A stretch of 64,000 nucleotides of DNA from Helicobacter_J cappadocius (GTDB taxonomy: Bacteria > Campylobacterota > Campylobacteria > Campylobacterales > Helicobacteraceae): assembly GCF_030686155.1 (NCBI RefSeq), contig NZ_JAUPEV010000006.1, positions 1 through 64,000 of the forward strand. Direction: 5' to 3'. The first letter of the stretch is position 1. Every line of letters starts with the position of its first letter. The notes under the pieces are model-generated. The model was not told the origin of the DNA and did no database searches. It saw nothing but the letters and a program-made list of their open reading frames with translations. Below are positions 34,714-43,287 of this stretch, piece after piece. Made by a program: the position numbers and the translations under genes.

Positions 34714-35595
34714 CTAATCACAAAATCTTTTTAAAATATCTGCATACGCATCAATACGTCTATCTCGCAAAAAAGGCCATATCCGACGAACTTCTTCGCA
34801 TCTATCCATATCAATTTCAACACTTAAGATTTCATCATTTTCAACGCTTCCAAGAGCAAGTAACTCCCCTTGAGCCCCAAATGCAAAACTAGAACCCCAA
34901 AACCTAATTCCAGCTAGAGTTCCGCTAGAATCCTTTTCAAATCCAGTCCGATTTACAGATACTACCGGCAGAGAATTCGCAACGCTATGACCTCTTTGTA
35001 CTGCAATCCAAGCATCTCTTTGACGTTCTTTTTCTCTTTCATCATCTCCATCAAACCAACCAATAGCAGTGGGATAAATCAATATCTCTGCTCCTTTGAG
35101 TGCCATAATCCTAGCAGCTTCAGGATACCACTGATCCCAACATATTAGCACCCCAAGTCTTCCAACACTTGTATTGATAGGTTCAAAGCCCAAATCTCCG
35201 GGCGTAAAATAAAACTTTTCATAAAAACCTGGATCGTCAGGAATGTGCATTTTTCGGTATTTTCCTGCTATGCTGCCATCTTTTTCAAACACAACTGCTG
35301 TGTTGTGATACAATCCACTACTACGTTTTTCAAAGAGCGAAGTCACTAAGACAACTCCACATTCTCTAGCAATCTTTGCAAAAAATTCCATATCATCGAC
35401 ATAGTCACGAGCATAATCGAACAAACCAACATCTTCAGTTTGACAAAAATACTCCCTAGAGTGCAATTCTTGTAATAAAATAAGTTGAGAACCTTGTGCA
35501 GAAGCGTCCTCTATCATTTTTCGAGTGTGCTCAATAGTAGCAATTCTATTGCCTTTAAAGCTATGCTGCAAAGCAGCGATTTTTAATTTTCTCAT
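34714..35595 (-). CDS. aguB: N-carbamoylputrescine amidase-type carbon-nitrogen hydrolase
   Basis: 293-residue nitrilase-superfamily amidohydrolase. Catalytic Glu in LILLQELHSREYF, Lys in YRKMHIPDDPGFYEKFYFTPGD, Cys in ICWDQWYPEAARIMALKG. The EHxR/YFCQ and the FYFTPGD strings match AguB, which releases putrescine from N-carbamoylputrescine. HP0757 in H. pylori is the likely ortholog. Polyamine synthesis or related amide turnover in the cytoplasm. Confidence 0.9.
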   Translation of the reverse strand: MRKLKIAALQHSFKGNRIATIEHTRKMIEDASAQGSQLILLQELHSREYFCQTEDVGLFDYARDYVDDMEFFAKIARECGVVLVTSLFEKRSSGLYHNTAVVFEKDGSIAGKYRKMHIPDDPGFYEKFYFTPGDLGFEPINTSVGRLGVLICWDQWYPEAARIMALKGAEILIYPTAIGWFDGDDEREKERQRDAWIAVQRGHSVANSLPVVSVNRTGFEKDSSGTLAGIRFWGSSFAFGAQGELLALGSVENDEILSVEIDMDRCEEVRRIWPFLRDRRIDAYADILKRFCD

Positions 35596-35760
35596 TTATT
35601 CTTCTTCATATTCTTCATCTGCATTTTGATAGTCATCATCATCATACCCATTATAAGAGGGAACTTCATCTTCATCATCACAATCTTGATATTCATCATC
35701 AAAGCCTTCATCTTCTATTTCATCATCTTCATACATTTTATAGGTATATGTCTCTAACAT
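35596..35760 (-). CDS. Very acidic small protein, 54 residues
   Basis: ATG 35760-35758 overlaps the tcdA stop (TAATG) and has GGAGAAAGTA as ribosome site; stop at 35598-35596, two nt before the aguB ATG. More than half of the residues are Asp or Glu (MYEDDEIEDEGFDDEYQDCDD and similar, only two Lys and no Arg). A small protein occupies the same place in H. pylori (HP0756 position, from memory). Such acidic peptides can act as nucleic-acid mimics, metal buffers or disordered partners; none is proven. It is conserved in position between two enzymes, hence likely expressed. Confidence 0.7.
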   Translation of the reverse strand: MLETYTYKMYEDDEIEDEGFDDEYQDCDDEDEVPSYNGYDDDDYQNADEEYEEE

Positions 35761-36434
35761 TACTTTCTCCTACTCAAAATATCTCTAATCACTTCACTGC
35801 CTATTTGCAAACCAAAACTTCCTGTCACTGCACTAAAACTACCTAAAGGCTTACATCTAGGATTTTCAGGACTAAATATTACCTTAAAATCTCCAGAAAA
35901 ATTCTCTTTTTTTAGTAAATCTCTAAATTTTCTAGCAAATTTATCCCCATAGCTTTTCCAAACACTATCTACTTTTATCTCTAAAGGATTGAGTTTTTTT
36001 GCACTGCCCGTAGAGCTAATATAAGTTCCATATGGCATTTTTGAACATTTCTTTGCTAATAGTACCTTTGCAGGAATATCATCAATCGCATCAATAACAT
36101 AATCATATTCTCTCACATCAAAATCATCTAAAAAATCCATATCTACAAGTTTTTTAATAGGAGTGATTCCTGGATAAATTTCAGCTAAAACTTCAACCTT
36201 ATCTTCTCCAACCTTATGTGATCCAATCTGCCTATTTTGATTTGTAATATCAAAAGAATCTTTATCTACAATAGAAATATGACCTATCCCTGTGCGATAA
36301 AGACAATCTAATGCAAATCCACCCACGCCCCCTATACCAAAAATAATCACTCTCTTATCTGTAAAAAGTTCAAAATCTTCTCCAAACAAAAACCTTGTTC
36401 GTGTAAATCTATCTTCCATTGTCTTTTCCATCAT
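35760..36434 (-). CDS. tcdA: tRNA threonylcarbamoyladenosine dehydratase (TcdA/MoeB-like E1 enzyme)
   Basis: 224-residue E1-like ThiF/MoeB-fold enzyme. RFTRTRFLFGEDF, ATP-binding IIFGIGGVGGFALDCLYRTGIG, VDKDSFDITNQNRQIGS and VIDAIDDIPAKVLLAKKC are those of TcdA (YgdL), which cyclises t6A37 of tRNA to ct6A. The short length without rhodanese or C-terminal zinc domain excludes MoeB proper (HP0755 was labelled moeB). Two nearby ATGs exist (36434, 36419); the first is kept. Divergent from the iron-binding protein gene with a 61-nt gap. Confidence 0.85.
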   Translation of the reverse strand: MMEKTMEDRFTRTRFLFGEDFELFTDKRVIIFGIGGVGGFALDCLYRTGIGHISIVDKDSFDITNQNRQIGSHKVGEDKVEVLAEIYPGITPIKKLVDMDFLDDFDVREYDYVIDAIDDIPAKVLLAKKCSKMPYGTYISSTGSAKKLNPLEIKVDSVWKSYGDKFARKFRDLLKKENFSGDFKVIFSPENPRCKPLGSFSAVTGSFGLQIGSEVIRDILSRRK

Positions 36435-36495
36435 TTTTTTTCATTATTCTATCATAAGCTATGTTCTTAAGATACCATTAATCAAGGATTTATTT

Positions 36496-37482
36496 GTGAA
36501 AAATCATCTCCTCATAAAAATATTAGTGTCACCGATTTTCATACTGACTCTAAGTTATGCATCAAAAGAAGTTGAAGTTAAAGACTACTTTGGCGTTCAA
36601 AAGATTTCACAACCTATCAATAGAGTTATTTATCTAGGAAGTTTTGCAGAAGTTCCTGCAATGCTTGGAGACTGGGATAAAGTCGTCGGAATGGCTTCTT
36701 ATGGATTCAAAAGTGATATTGTCAAGCTCACTGCCAAAAATCTAAAAAACATCAAAGAACTCAGTGATGACCACTATGCTGCCCTGAATATAGAAAAACT
36801 CAAAAGTTTATCCCCTGATCTCATTATCACTTATGTGGGAAACCCTCAGGCAATAGAGTTTGCAAAAAAATTTGGTATTGAATTCCTTTCTTTTCAAGAC
36901 AAAACCGTTCAAAATGTGATAGATGATATTTCTATTCAAGCAAAAGTGCTAGGGGAGGAAGTATCATCAAAACCAAAAATAGCTAAAATGCAAGAAATAC
37001 TCGATTTTATTCGTAATAAAACCCAAAATATCTCTGAAAAAAAACGCGTGATCGAAATCTTTCACCAGCCTAATGAAATCAGCGGTAAAAATAGCTTAGA
37101 TTCAGATATTCTAGCAAAGGCTGGGGTGGAGAATATAGGACTAAAATATATCAAAAATACTCGAGCACAAATCAGTTTGGAAAAAATTGTTTCTGAAAAC
37201 CCTGATATTATTTTTATATGGTGGCTCAGCCCTTATAGTCCAAAAGACATTATAAACAATCCGCAATTTCAAACTATCAATGCAGTCAAAAATAAACAAG
37301 TCTATAAACTCCCTCCTATTGACATAGGAGGACCTAGAACGCCTCTTATTTCTTTGTTTATAGCTCTGAAAGCTTATCCAGAAGCATTTAAAACTACAAA
37401 TATTAACAAAATATTGATTGATTATTACCAAAGCATCTTTAATCTCAAGCCTTCAGAAGTAAATGCTTTTTTGTGGAAATAA
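36496..37482 (+). CDS. Iron-chelate/haem ABC transporter substrate-binding protein
   Basis: 328 residues, GTG start behind AAGGA. Signal peptide (about 1-22), then a class III (BtuF/FecB) binding-protein fold: INRVIYLGSFAEVPAMLGDWDKVVGMASYGF, ALNIEKLKSLSPDLIITY and ENPDIIFIWWLSPYSPKDI. The two lobes joined by a long helix fit siderophore, haem or metal-chelate carriers. No permease is adjacent; fecD-fecE at 51116-52863 are the likely partners, as separate loci are usual in Helicobacter (HP1561/HP1562 carry the binding protein). Confidence 0.85.
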   Translation: MKNHLLIKILVSPIFILTLSYASKEVEVKDYFGVQKISQPINRVIYLGSFAEVPAMLGDWDKVVGMASYGFKSDIVKLTAKNLKNIKELSDDHYAALNIEKLKSLSPDLIITYVGNPQAIEFAKKFGIEFLSFQDKTVQNVIDDISIQAKVLGEEVSSKPKIAKMQEILDFIRNKTQNISEKKRVIEIFHQPNEISGKNSLDSDILAKAGVENIGLKYIKNTRAQISLEKIVSENPDIIFIWWLSPYSPKDIINNPQFQTINAVKNKQVYKLPPIDIGGPRTPLISLFIALKAYPEAFKTTNINKILIDYYQSIFNLKPSEVNAFLWK

Positions 37483-37646
37483 TACAAAGAGATCAAAAAA
37501 AATATCCATACTATTATTCATCGCAAATATTGAGTGCAAACTTGCCAATAAAATAATAAGTGCAAGAGTATGGATCGCCTCTTTTTGAGAAATACCTCTT
37601 CCAAATTCTTATTTCAAAAAACTACAAAAGAATTTTAGAAAATAAT

Positions 37647-38071
37647 ATGCTAAAATTAATTTTCTTAATAATTATGATCAATCATTGTTGGGCTAGTGCT
37701 TGTGGATTTTTTGGTGGAGATTTAATAAAAATCCCATCAATTTAAAAATTGAAACAAAGGATATTATTGCAGATTTAACCATAAATAATAAGGGATTTTA
37801 CTGCGGAAATATCAACTACCAAATTCTATCGAATAAAAATATCGATCTTTATATAATGATTATGAAAAAATATTTCAGCTTCAATGATATTAATTTATTC
37901 TTTATATTCAAAACAATCCTTAAAACTGAATCACAAGTATATCTTCTTATCTCCTATTCTATCCTATTTATACCCTTATGCTGGATATTGTTTCTCATCA
38001 ACATAGTTGCCCAATATAAGAATTCAAAAAAGAGAAGAGAAAAAGAAGAATCTAGCATAACTTCACATTAA
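37647..38071 (+). pseudogene. Frameshifted gene for a secreted or membrane protein
   Basis: ATG 37647 opens a signal peptide (LKLIFLIIMINHCWASACGFFGG) that ends at TAA 37743-37745. The next frame, open from before this point to 38071, continues smoothly if one base is changed in the A5 run near 37727: INLKIETKDIIADLTINNKGFYCGN, then one TM helix (VYLLISYSILFIPLCWILFLI) and a basic tail (KNSKKRREKEESS). The join gives about 140 residues. No clear ribosome site precedes the ATG. Probably a degraded, unknown gene; a sequencing indel is possible. Confidence 0.5.
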
Positions 38072-38279
38072 GAAGAATCTCCATAAAGTTAAAGCCCCTA
38101 AAAATATCTTCAAGAATGCTTGGGAAAATACTACAAAACAAAGCAAGGATAAATTAGATGAATTTGCACACAAGGTGGTGTGGGAGTAGAAAAAAAAGGG
38201 GGGGGGTTAGAGATGAAATCTCCATTAAAAATCCGAATAATTATGCGATAATTCTAAAAATATAACTCTTGGAGGTATT
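38061..38279 (+). other. Gene remnant and A8G9 tract upstream of the PAP2 gene
   Basis: No complete gene is visible. One frame is open without start from 38061 to TAG near 38187 and reads as a Lys/Asn-rich peptide (KAPKNIFKNAWENTTKQSKDK). A run of eight A and nine G (38190-38206) follows; its frame would read QGGVGVEKKGGG to a stop. The tract lies 73 nt before the PAP2 ATG. AAGAT-free, AT-rich sequence with GATAAT near 38250 may hold the PAP2 promoter. Confidence 0.5.
38190..38206. repeat. A8G9 homopolymer pair
   Basis: Eight A directly followed by nine G, 73 nt before the PAP2 start codon and after a stop codon of a gene remnant. Tracts of this kind vary in length by slippage in Helicobacter. 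Here a change could alter promoter spacing for the PAP2 gene or the frame of the remnant. Confidence 0.75.
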
Positions 38280-38888
38280 ATGAGAAAGTATTCTAAAATA
38301 TTTTTGTTTATCTTCCTTTTGGTATCTCTGATATCTCAAGCACAGGCAAGAAAAAGAGATGCTTTTGAAATCTATGGGGATATCTTTCAGTTTTTGCCTC
38401 TAGCTGCGGCAGTTTATACCCTTACACAAAAAGATTATGAAGGATTAGCTCAACTTGCCATAGGATCAGGAAGTGTTCTAGCAACTACATTTGCTATCAA
38501 ATACAGCTTTGTGGGTATTTCTAGAAATCACCCCAATTGGGCAAAAATCAGTCAAAGACCAGACAATAAGGACTCTTATGAAGGTTTCCCATCAGGACAC
38601 ACTTCGTTTGCATTTTCAGCTGCAGGTTTCATGCAAAGACGTTATGGTTGGCAATGGGGAGTTCCCACGACAGTTTTAGCAACTTTGGTGGGAATTTCTA
38701 GAATCACATCAAAAAGGCACTCTGTCACTCAAGTTATTGCTGGAGCAATACTTGGATATGGAGTTTCTTTTCTAGTCTCAAGCAAATTAGATAAAAACAT
38801 AAACATAGATGTAGATGTGGGTGATCAAGAGATTTCAAGAGGAGTGTATCAAAATACATATGGATTATCTGTGAGCTATCGATTCTAA
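38280..38888 (+). CDS. PAP2-family phosphatase, LpxE/LpxF-like candidate
   Basis: 202 residues: signal peptide (about 1-22, ISQAQA), then a compact membrane phosphatase. Motif C1 region KISQRPDNK (K-x6-RP variant), C2 FPSGHTSFAF with the PSGH active-site His, C3 SRITSKRHSVTQVIAG with Arg and His but Gln where many members have Asp. It is a candidate for removing phosphate from lipid A or undecaprenyl pyrophosphate; H. pylori uses LpxE and LpxF of this kind to mask its lipid A. The tail GVYQNTYGLSVSYRF is beta-like. Ribosome site TTGGAGGT. Confidence 0.8.
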   Translation: MRKYSKIFLFIFLLVSLISQAQARKRDAFEIYGDIFQFLPLAAAVYTLTQKDYEGLAQLAIGSGSVLATTFAIKYSFVGISRNHPNWAKISQRPDNKDSYEGFPSGHTSFAFSAAGFMQRRYGWQWGVPTTVLATLVGISRITSKRHSVTQVIAGAILGYGVSFLVSSKLDKNINIDVDVGDQEISRGVYQNTYGLSVSYRF

Positions 38889-38892
38889 AGTT

Positions 38893-39462
38893 TTATTTCA
38901 AAATCCTTGGCAATGTGATTCCTTTTTGACCTTGATATTTTCCTTGTTTGTCTTTATAGGTAACTTCACAGGCCTCATCTCCTTGCAAAAATAACACTTG
39001 TGCGATGCCCTCATTAGCATATATTTTTGCTGGCAATGGCGTTGTGTTAGATATTTCTATAGTAATATGTCCTTCAAACTCTGGCTCAAAAGGTGTTACA
39101 TTTACAATAATTCCACATCTTGCATAAGTGCTCTTTCCTAAACAGATCGCAAGAGTATCTTTTGGCATTCTGAAATATTCCATTGTCCTAGCAAGAGCAA
39201 AAGAATTTGCAGGTATAACGCAAAATCCATCTTCTGAAGCATCGACTTCTATCACATTGCTTTGATGAAAATCTTTTGGATCCACAATCGTTGCACCAAT
39301 ATTTGTAAAAATCATAAACTCGCTTCCAACCCTAATATCATATCCATAACTACTAAGCCCAAAACTTACGACATTTTTGCCCATCTGCTTTTCACAAAAA
39401 GGATCTATCATTTTATGCTTGAGACTCATTTCTTTTATCCATTTGTCAGATTTTAAGCCCAT
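38893..39462 (-). CDS. dcd: dCTP deaminase
   Basis: 189 residues from ATG 39462 (AAAGGAG upstream; a longer reading is unsupported). Trimeric dUTPase-like fold with the Dcd signature SSYGYDIRVG and GKSTYARCGIIVNVTPFEPEFEGHITIEISN. It deaminates dCTP to dUTP for dTTP synthesis. In H. pylori dcd sits beside accB-accC, as here, divergently. Confidence 0.95.
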   Translation of the reverse strand: MGLKSDKWIKEMSLKHKMIDPFCEKQMGKNVVSFGLSSYGYDIRVGSEFMIFTNIGATIVDPKDFHQSNVIEVDASEDGFCVIPANSFALARTMEYFRMPKDTLAICLGKSTYARCGIIVNVTPFEPEFEGHITIEISNTTPLPAKIYANEGIAQVLFLQGDEACEVTYKDKQGKYQGQKGITLPRILK

Positions 39463-39572
39463 AAACACTCTCCTTTATATTTAAATTAAACTTATGGTAT
39501 TATACCAAAGACAAAAAACAACCCTCAAAAAGTTAGGGATTTTAAAATTCAAACAAAAAGGATAGGTGCATT

Positions 39573-40031
39573 ATGAATCTTGCAGAACTAAAAAAACTCA
39601 TCGAAATGTTTGATAATTCAGACATTGCTAGGCTCTCTTTAAAACAGAGTGATTTTGAAATAAAATTAGACAAGCAACCTGGCTATATCCAATCAACTCC
39701 GATTGTTAATACCCAAATCATACCTTCAGAATCTTCTATTCCAACACAAACAATCTCTTCTACTCCTGTCTCTAGCTCAGGGAGTGAAAAAGGGGATTTC
39801 ATTACTTCTCCTATGGTTGGAACTTTCTATAGATGTCCTTCTCCAGATTCTGCACCATATATCAATGTAGGTGATACTGTAAAAAAAGGTCAGACTATAG
39901 GGATTATTGAAGCAATGAAAATTATGAACGAAATTGAAGCGGAATACGATTGCAAAATAATTGCCATAGAGGTGAATGATTCCCAGCCTGTAGAGTTTGG
40001 AAGCAGACTTATCAAAGTAGAGAAAATCTAG
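39573..40031 (+). CDS. accB: Biotin carboxyl carrier protein of acetyl-CoA carboxylase
   Basis: 152 residues. The C-terminal biotinyl domain contains the target Lys in IEAMKIMNEIEAE and SPMVGTFYRCPSPDSAPYINVGD. The middle linker is Ser/Thr/Pro-rich (about 48-75). It transfers CO2-biotin between AccC and AccA/D in fatty-acid synthesis. AccC follows after 4 nt. Confidence 0.96.
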   Translation: MNLAELKKLIEMFDNSDIARLSLKQSDFEIKLDKQPGYIQSTPIVNTQIIPSESSIPTQTISSTPVSSSGSEKGDFITSPMVGTFYRCPSPDSAPYINVGDTVKKGQTIGIIEAMKIMNEIEAEYDCKIIAIEVNDSQPVEFGSRLIKVEKI

Positions 40032-40035
40032 CACT

Positions 40036-41394
40036 ATGAAACAAGTAGAAAAAAAATCACTCCAAAGAATCCTCATAGCTAATCGAGGAGAAATAGCCCT
40101 AAGAGCTATACGTACTATTCAAGAAATGGGCAAGGAAGCTATAGCGGTGTATTCAACCGCCGATAAAGATACGCATTATCTAGATATTGCAGATGCAAAG
40201 GTTTGTATTGGAGGACCAAAATCTTCTGAAAGCTACCTGAATGTTCCTGCAATTATGAGCGTAGCAGAACTATTTGATGCAGATGCGATTTTTCCTGGAT
40301 ATGGATTTTTGAGCGAAAATCAAAATTTTGTAGAAATTTGTTCTCATCACGGAATAGAATTTATAGGACCTAGCTCTGAAGTGATGATAATGATGAGTGA
40401 CAAATCCAAAGCAAAAGATGTGATGAAAGAAGCTGGAGTTCCTGTCATACTAGGAAGTGATGGTGCACTCAAAAGTTACAAAGAAGCTGAAAAAGTAGCT
40501 GAAGAAATCGGTTATCCGGTCATTATCAAAGCTGCTGCAGGTGGTGGTGGCAGAGGCATGAGAGTGGTTGAAGATCCAAAACTTCTAAAAAACCTCTACT
40601 TGGCAGCTGAAAGCGAAGCACTCAGTGCTTTTGGGGATGGCACAATCTATATGGAAAAATTCATTCGCAATCCTAAGCATATTGAAGTTCAAATACTAGC
40701 AGACAAGCACGGAAATGTTATCCACATAGGAGAGAGAGACTGTTCAGCACAACGAAGACAACAAAAGCTCATCGAAGAAACCCCAGCTAGTGTTCTTACC
40801 CCTGAAGTTAGAAAGGCCTTACTAGAAACTGCTGTAAAAGCAGCAAAATACATCGGTTATGTGGGTGCAGGGACTTTTGAGTTTCTTTTAGATGCAAATT
40901 ATAGAGATTTTTACTTTATGGAAATGAACACAAGACTTCAAGTTGAACATACAATCAGTGAAATGGTCAGTGGTCTAGACATGGTAGAATGGATGATAAG
41001 AATTGCAGAGGGAGAAACTCTCCCAAACCAAGAAGAAATTACCTTTAAGGGTCATTCTATCGAATGCCGAATCACTGCTGAAGATCCTGAAAAATTCTAT
41101 CCTTGTCCAGGAAAAATCACTAAATGGGTAGCACCTGGTGGAGCAAATGTGAGAATTGATACACACGCTTATGCTGGATATGTTGTACCTATGTTTTACG
41201 ACTCAATGATTGGAAAATTAATCGTGTGGGGAGAAGATAGAACCCGTGCTATAGCAAAGATGAAAAGGGCTTTACGAGAATTTTGTATTGAAGGAATCAA
41301 AACCACTATTCCTTTTCATCTTAAAATGATGGATAATGCCGATTTTAAACATTCAAAAATACATACCAAGTATTTAGAACAAAATATGGAATAA
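40036..41394 (+). CDS. accC: Biotin carboxylase subunit of acetyl-CoA carboxylase
   Basis: 452 residues, normal AccC length. ATP-grasp features: RILIANRGEIALRAIRT, KAAAGGGGRGMRVVEDP (Gly-rich loop), NTRLQVEHTISEMVSG, and MEKFIRNPKHIEVQILAD. It carboxylates biotin on AccB. It forms an operon with accB; the flagellin-like gene follows 40 nt downstream. Confidence 0.97.
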   Translation: MKQVEKKSLQRILIANRGEIALRAIRTIQEMGKEAIAVYSTADKDTHYLDIADAKVCIGGPKSSESYLNVPAIMSVAELFDADAIFPGYGFLSENQNFVEICSHHGIEFIGPSSEVMIMMSDKSKAKDVMKEAGVPVILGSDGALKSYKEAEKVAEEIGYPVIIKAAAGGGGRGMRVVEDPKLLKNLYLAAESEALSAFGDGTIYMEKFIRNPKHIEVQILADKHGNVIHIGERDCSAQRRQQKLIEETPASVLTPEVRKALLETAVKAAKYIGYVGAGTFEFLLDANYRDFYFMEMNTRLQVEHTISEMVSGLDMVEWMIRIAEGETLPNQEEITFKGHSIECRITAEDPEKFYPCPGKITKWVAPGGANVRIDTHAYAGYVVPMFYDSMIGKLIVWGEDRTRAIAKMKRALREFCIEGIKTTIPFHLKMMDNADFKHSKIHTKYLEQNME

Positions 41395-41434
41395 CAAGTG
41401 CTTATCACTTATAAAATAAGCCAAAGGACTGGTA

Positions 41435-42118
41435 ATGAAGATCACTCCGCACAATACTAGTATTAATGATAAGACTTCCACTAATCAAAGCCTAAGCAAA
41501 CGTTTGGAAAGCCAAAATAATTCCCCAATAGGTTCCAAAGCAAAGCCTTTGGCAAAAAATGAGGATTCTGTTGTTATCAATGAAAATGAATTGTCAAAAT
41601 CCACAAAAGAAATCAACAACACCATTGGAGCATTACAAATAGCTATAAAAGGTATGAACAAAATCAGCCAAGACGCCGAAACATTGCTCAAAAACTCTAA
41701 AGAAATTCATTCAAAAAACTCTCAGGTGTCTCAAACTGCTTTGAAGGAATCTGAAAATATCAAATCAGATATTTCAAAAATTTTTGATACTTCAACCTTT
41801 GGTGGAGAAAATGTATTCTCAAAAAAATACAGCCTAATAGAACCAAAAATAAAGTTTCAAGCCAATTCTATCAATCCTGATAGAATTGAAATAAAAAACA
41901 CTAAAAATCTAGCAGATTTTATCAAAGATCTCAATCTACAAAAAAAATACGCTAAAGAGGCAATCGAAACATTGAGCGATAAAGTCGGAAATGTTCTTCC
42001 AGCAACTGATGAAAAATATGAAGCCCTTGATAAAAATGCTCTAAACAAAGATCAATTCAAGGCTTCACACAACACAGAAGGAATCACTTTAGAACGTTTA
42101 ACAAAGTTGCTTGGCTAA
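41435..42118 (+). CDS. Flagellin-like helical protein of unknown role
   Basis: 227 residues. The N-terminal ~50 are Ser/Asn/Lys-rich and disordered. NNTIGALQIAIKGMNKISQDAETL and LKESENIKSDISKIFDTSTFGGENVFSK resemble the D0/D1 helices and NT-FGG-LF turn of flagellins. IKNTKNLADFIKDLNLQKKYAKEAIETLSDK resembles the C-terminal D1/D0 helix. The hypervariable middle is absent. It could be a hook-junction or flagellin-chaperone-like protein, or an evolved cytoplasmic partner. Its TAA overlaps the pseC ATG, tying it to pseudaminic acid, the sugar on flagellin. Confidence 0.6.
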   Translation: MKITPHNTSINDKTSTNQSLSKRLESQNNSPIGSKAKPLAKNEDSVVINENELSKSTKEINNTIGALQIAIKGMNKISQDAETLLKNSKEIHSKNSQVSQTALKESENIKSDISKIFDTSTFGGENVFSKKYSLIEPKIKFQANSINPDRIEIKNTKNLADFIKDLNLQKKYAKEAIETLSDKVGNVLPATDEKYEALDKNALNKDQFKASHNTEGITLERLTKLLG

Positions 42119-43239
42119 TGAACCCATATAGCACTCAATTTATCGAAGATGATGATATACAAGCCGTTATAAATGCCTTACAAGGACACTCTCTCACTCA
42201 AGGTAATCTCACACATGAATTTGAACAAAAAATTGCTGATTTTATAGGAGTAAAATATGCTCTTGCATTCAACTCCGCTACAAGTGCATTATACGCTAGC
42301 TACAAAGCTATCAACTTAGATGAAAATCACCGTGCAATTACATCACCTATTAGTTTTGTTGCCACTGCCAATATGATGTTAGAATGTGATTCTAAGCCAA
42401 TATTTTGCGATGTAAAAGCAAATGGAAATATAGATGAAAAATCCATAAAGTCATATATCAGCAATGAAACAAAAGCGGTTGTAAGTGTTGATTATGGTGG
42501 AAATAGTGTAGAAGCTGATGAAATACAAAAAATTTGCAAAGAAAATAATCTCGTATTTATTTCAGATAGTTCTCATGCCTTTGGAAGTCGATATAAAAAT
42601 CAAAAAGTAGGCACACTTGCAGATATAACTATTTTTAGCTTTCACGCAATCAAACCTATCACTACAGCAGAAGGCGGAATGCTAGTAACCAATGATTCTC
42701 AAATTTACGAAAAAGCCAAACTCATTAGATCTCATGGAATGATCAAAAAAGAGCTATGGAATTGTGATGTTAAAAGTAGTGGTTTTAACTTTCGTATGAC
42801 TGAACTTCAAGCAGCACTTGGAATGTCCCAACTTAATAAAATTGATAGATTTTTGAACATCCGCGAAGAAATTGCAAAATTTTACGACAAAGCATTTGAA
42901 GGAAATCCTTATTTTTTTACCCTTCATCAACATATCAAATATTTTAGCACAAATCATCTCTATCCCATCATCCTTGCTCCAGAATTTTGGTGTTCAAAAG
43001 AGGATATTTTCAAATCCCTACAAAAAGAAGGACTTGGGGTGCAGGTGCATTATAAACCCATCAATGAGTTTAGTTTATATAAAGATATTTTAGGAGAAAC
43101 TAATCTCTATAATGCAAGAGATTTTTATCGTGCAGAGATTTCCATTCCCTGTCATCAAAAAATGAATCTTGAAGATGCAAGAGTGAGTGCTGAAAAAATC
43201 TTGAGTGTATTTGAAAAATTCAAAGTCCCATCACACTAA
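42118..43239 (+). CDS. pseC: UDP-4-amino-4,6-dideoxy-N-acetyl-beta-L-altrosamine transaminase
   Basis: 373-residue PLP aminotransferase of the DegT family, second step of pseudaminic acid synthesis. PLP Lys in SFHAIKPITTAEGGMLVT near 183; GHSLTQGNLTHEFEQKIADFIGVKYALAFNSATSALYAS at the N terminus is typical of PseC, as is SSHAFGSRYKNQKVG. HP0366 is the H. pylori counterpart and has the same neighbours. Pseudaminic acid glycosylates flagellin and is required for filament assembly. Confidence 0.92.
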   Translation: MNPYSTQFIEDDDIQAVINALQGHSLTQGNLTHEFEQKIADFIGVKYALAFNSATSALYASYKAINLDENHRAITSPISFVATANMMLECDSKPIFCDVKANGNIDEKSIKSYISNETKAVVSVDYGGNSVEADEIQKICKENNLVFISDSSHAFGSRYKNQKVGTLADITIFSFHAIKPITTAEGGMLVTNDSQIYEKAKLIRSHGMIKKELWNCDVKSSGFNFRMTELQAALGMSQLNKIDRFLNIREEIAKFYDKAFEGNPYFFTLHQHIKYFSTNHLYPIILAPEFWCSKEDIFKSLQKEGLGVQVHYKPINEFSLYKDILGETNLYNARDFYRAEISIPCHQKMNLEDARVSAEKILSVFEKFKVPSH

Positions 43240-43287
43240 AAAGGAATAATTTTTGCTAGATATTCCAAAACAACTTGGAGTTCTAGC

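Noticed and set aside
37560..37745. ORF of 61 codons before the decayed gene
   Set aside because: The reading from 37560 has no ribosome site and a non-signal start; the credible start is ATG 37647, part of the frameshifted gene.
41399..41413. AAGTG/CACTT stem between accC and the flagellin-like gene
   Set aside because: Only 5 bp and no T-run; probably chance in AT-rich DNA.
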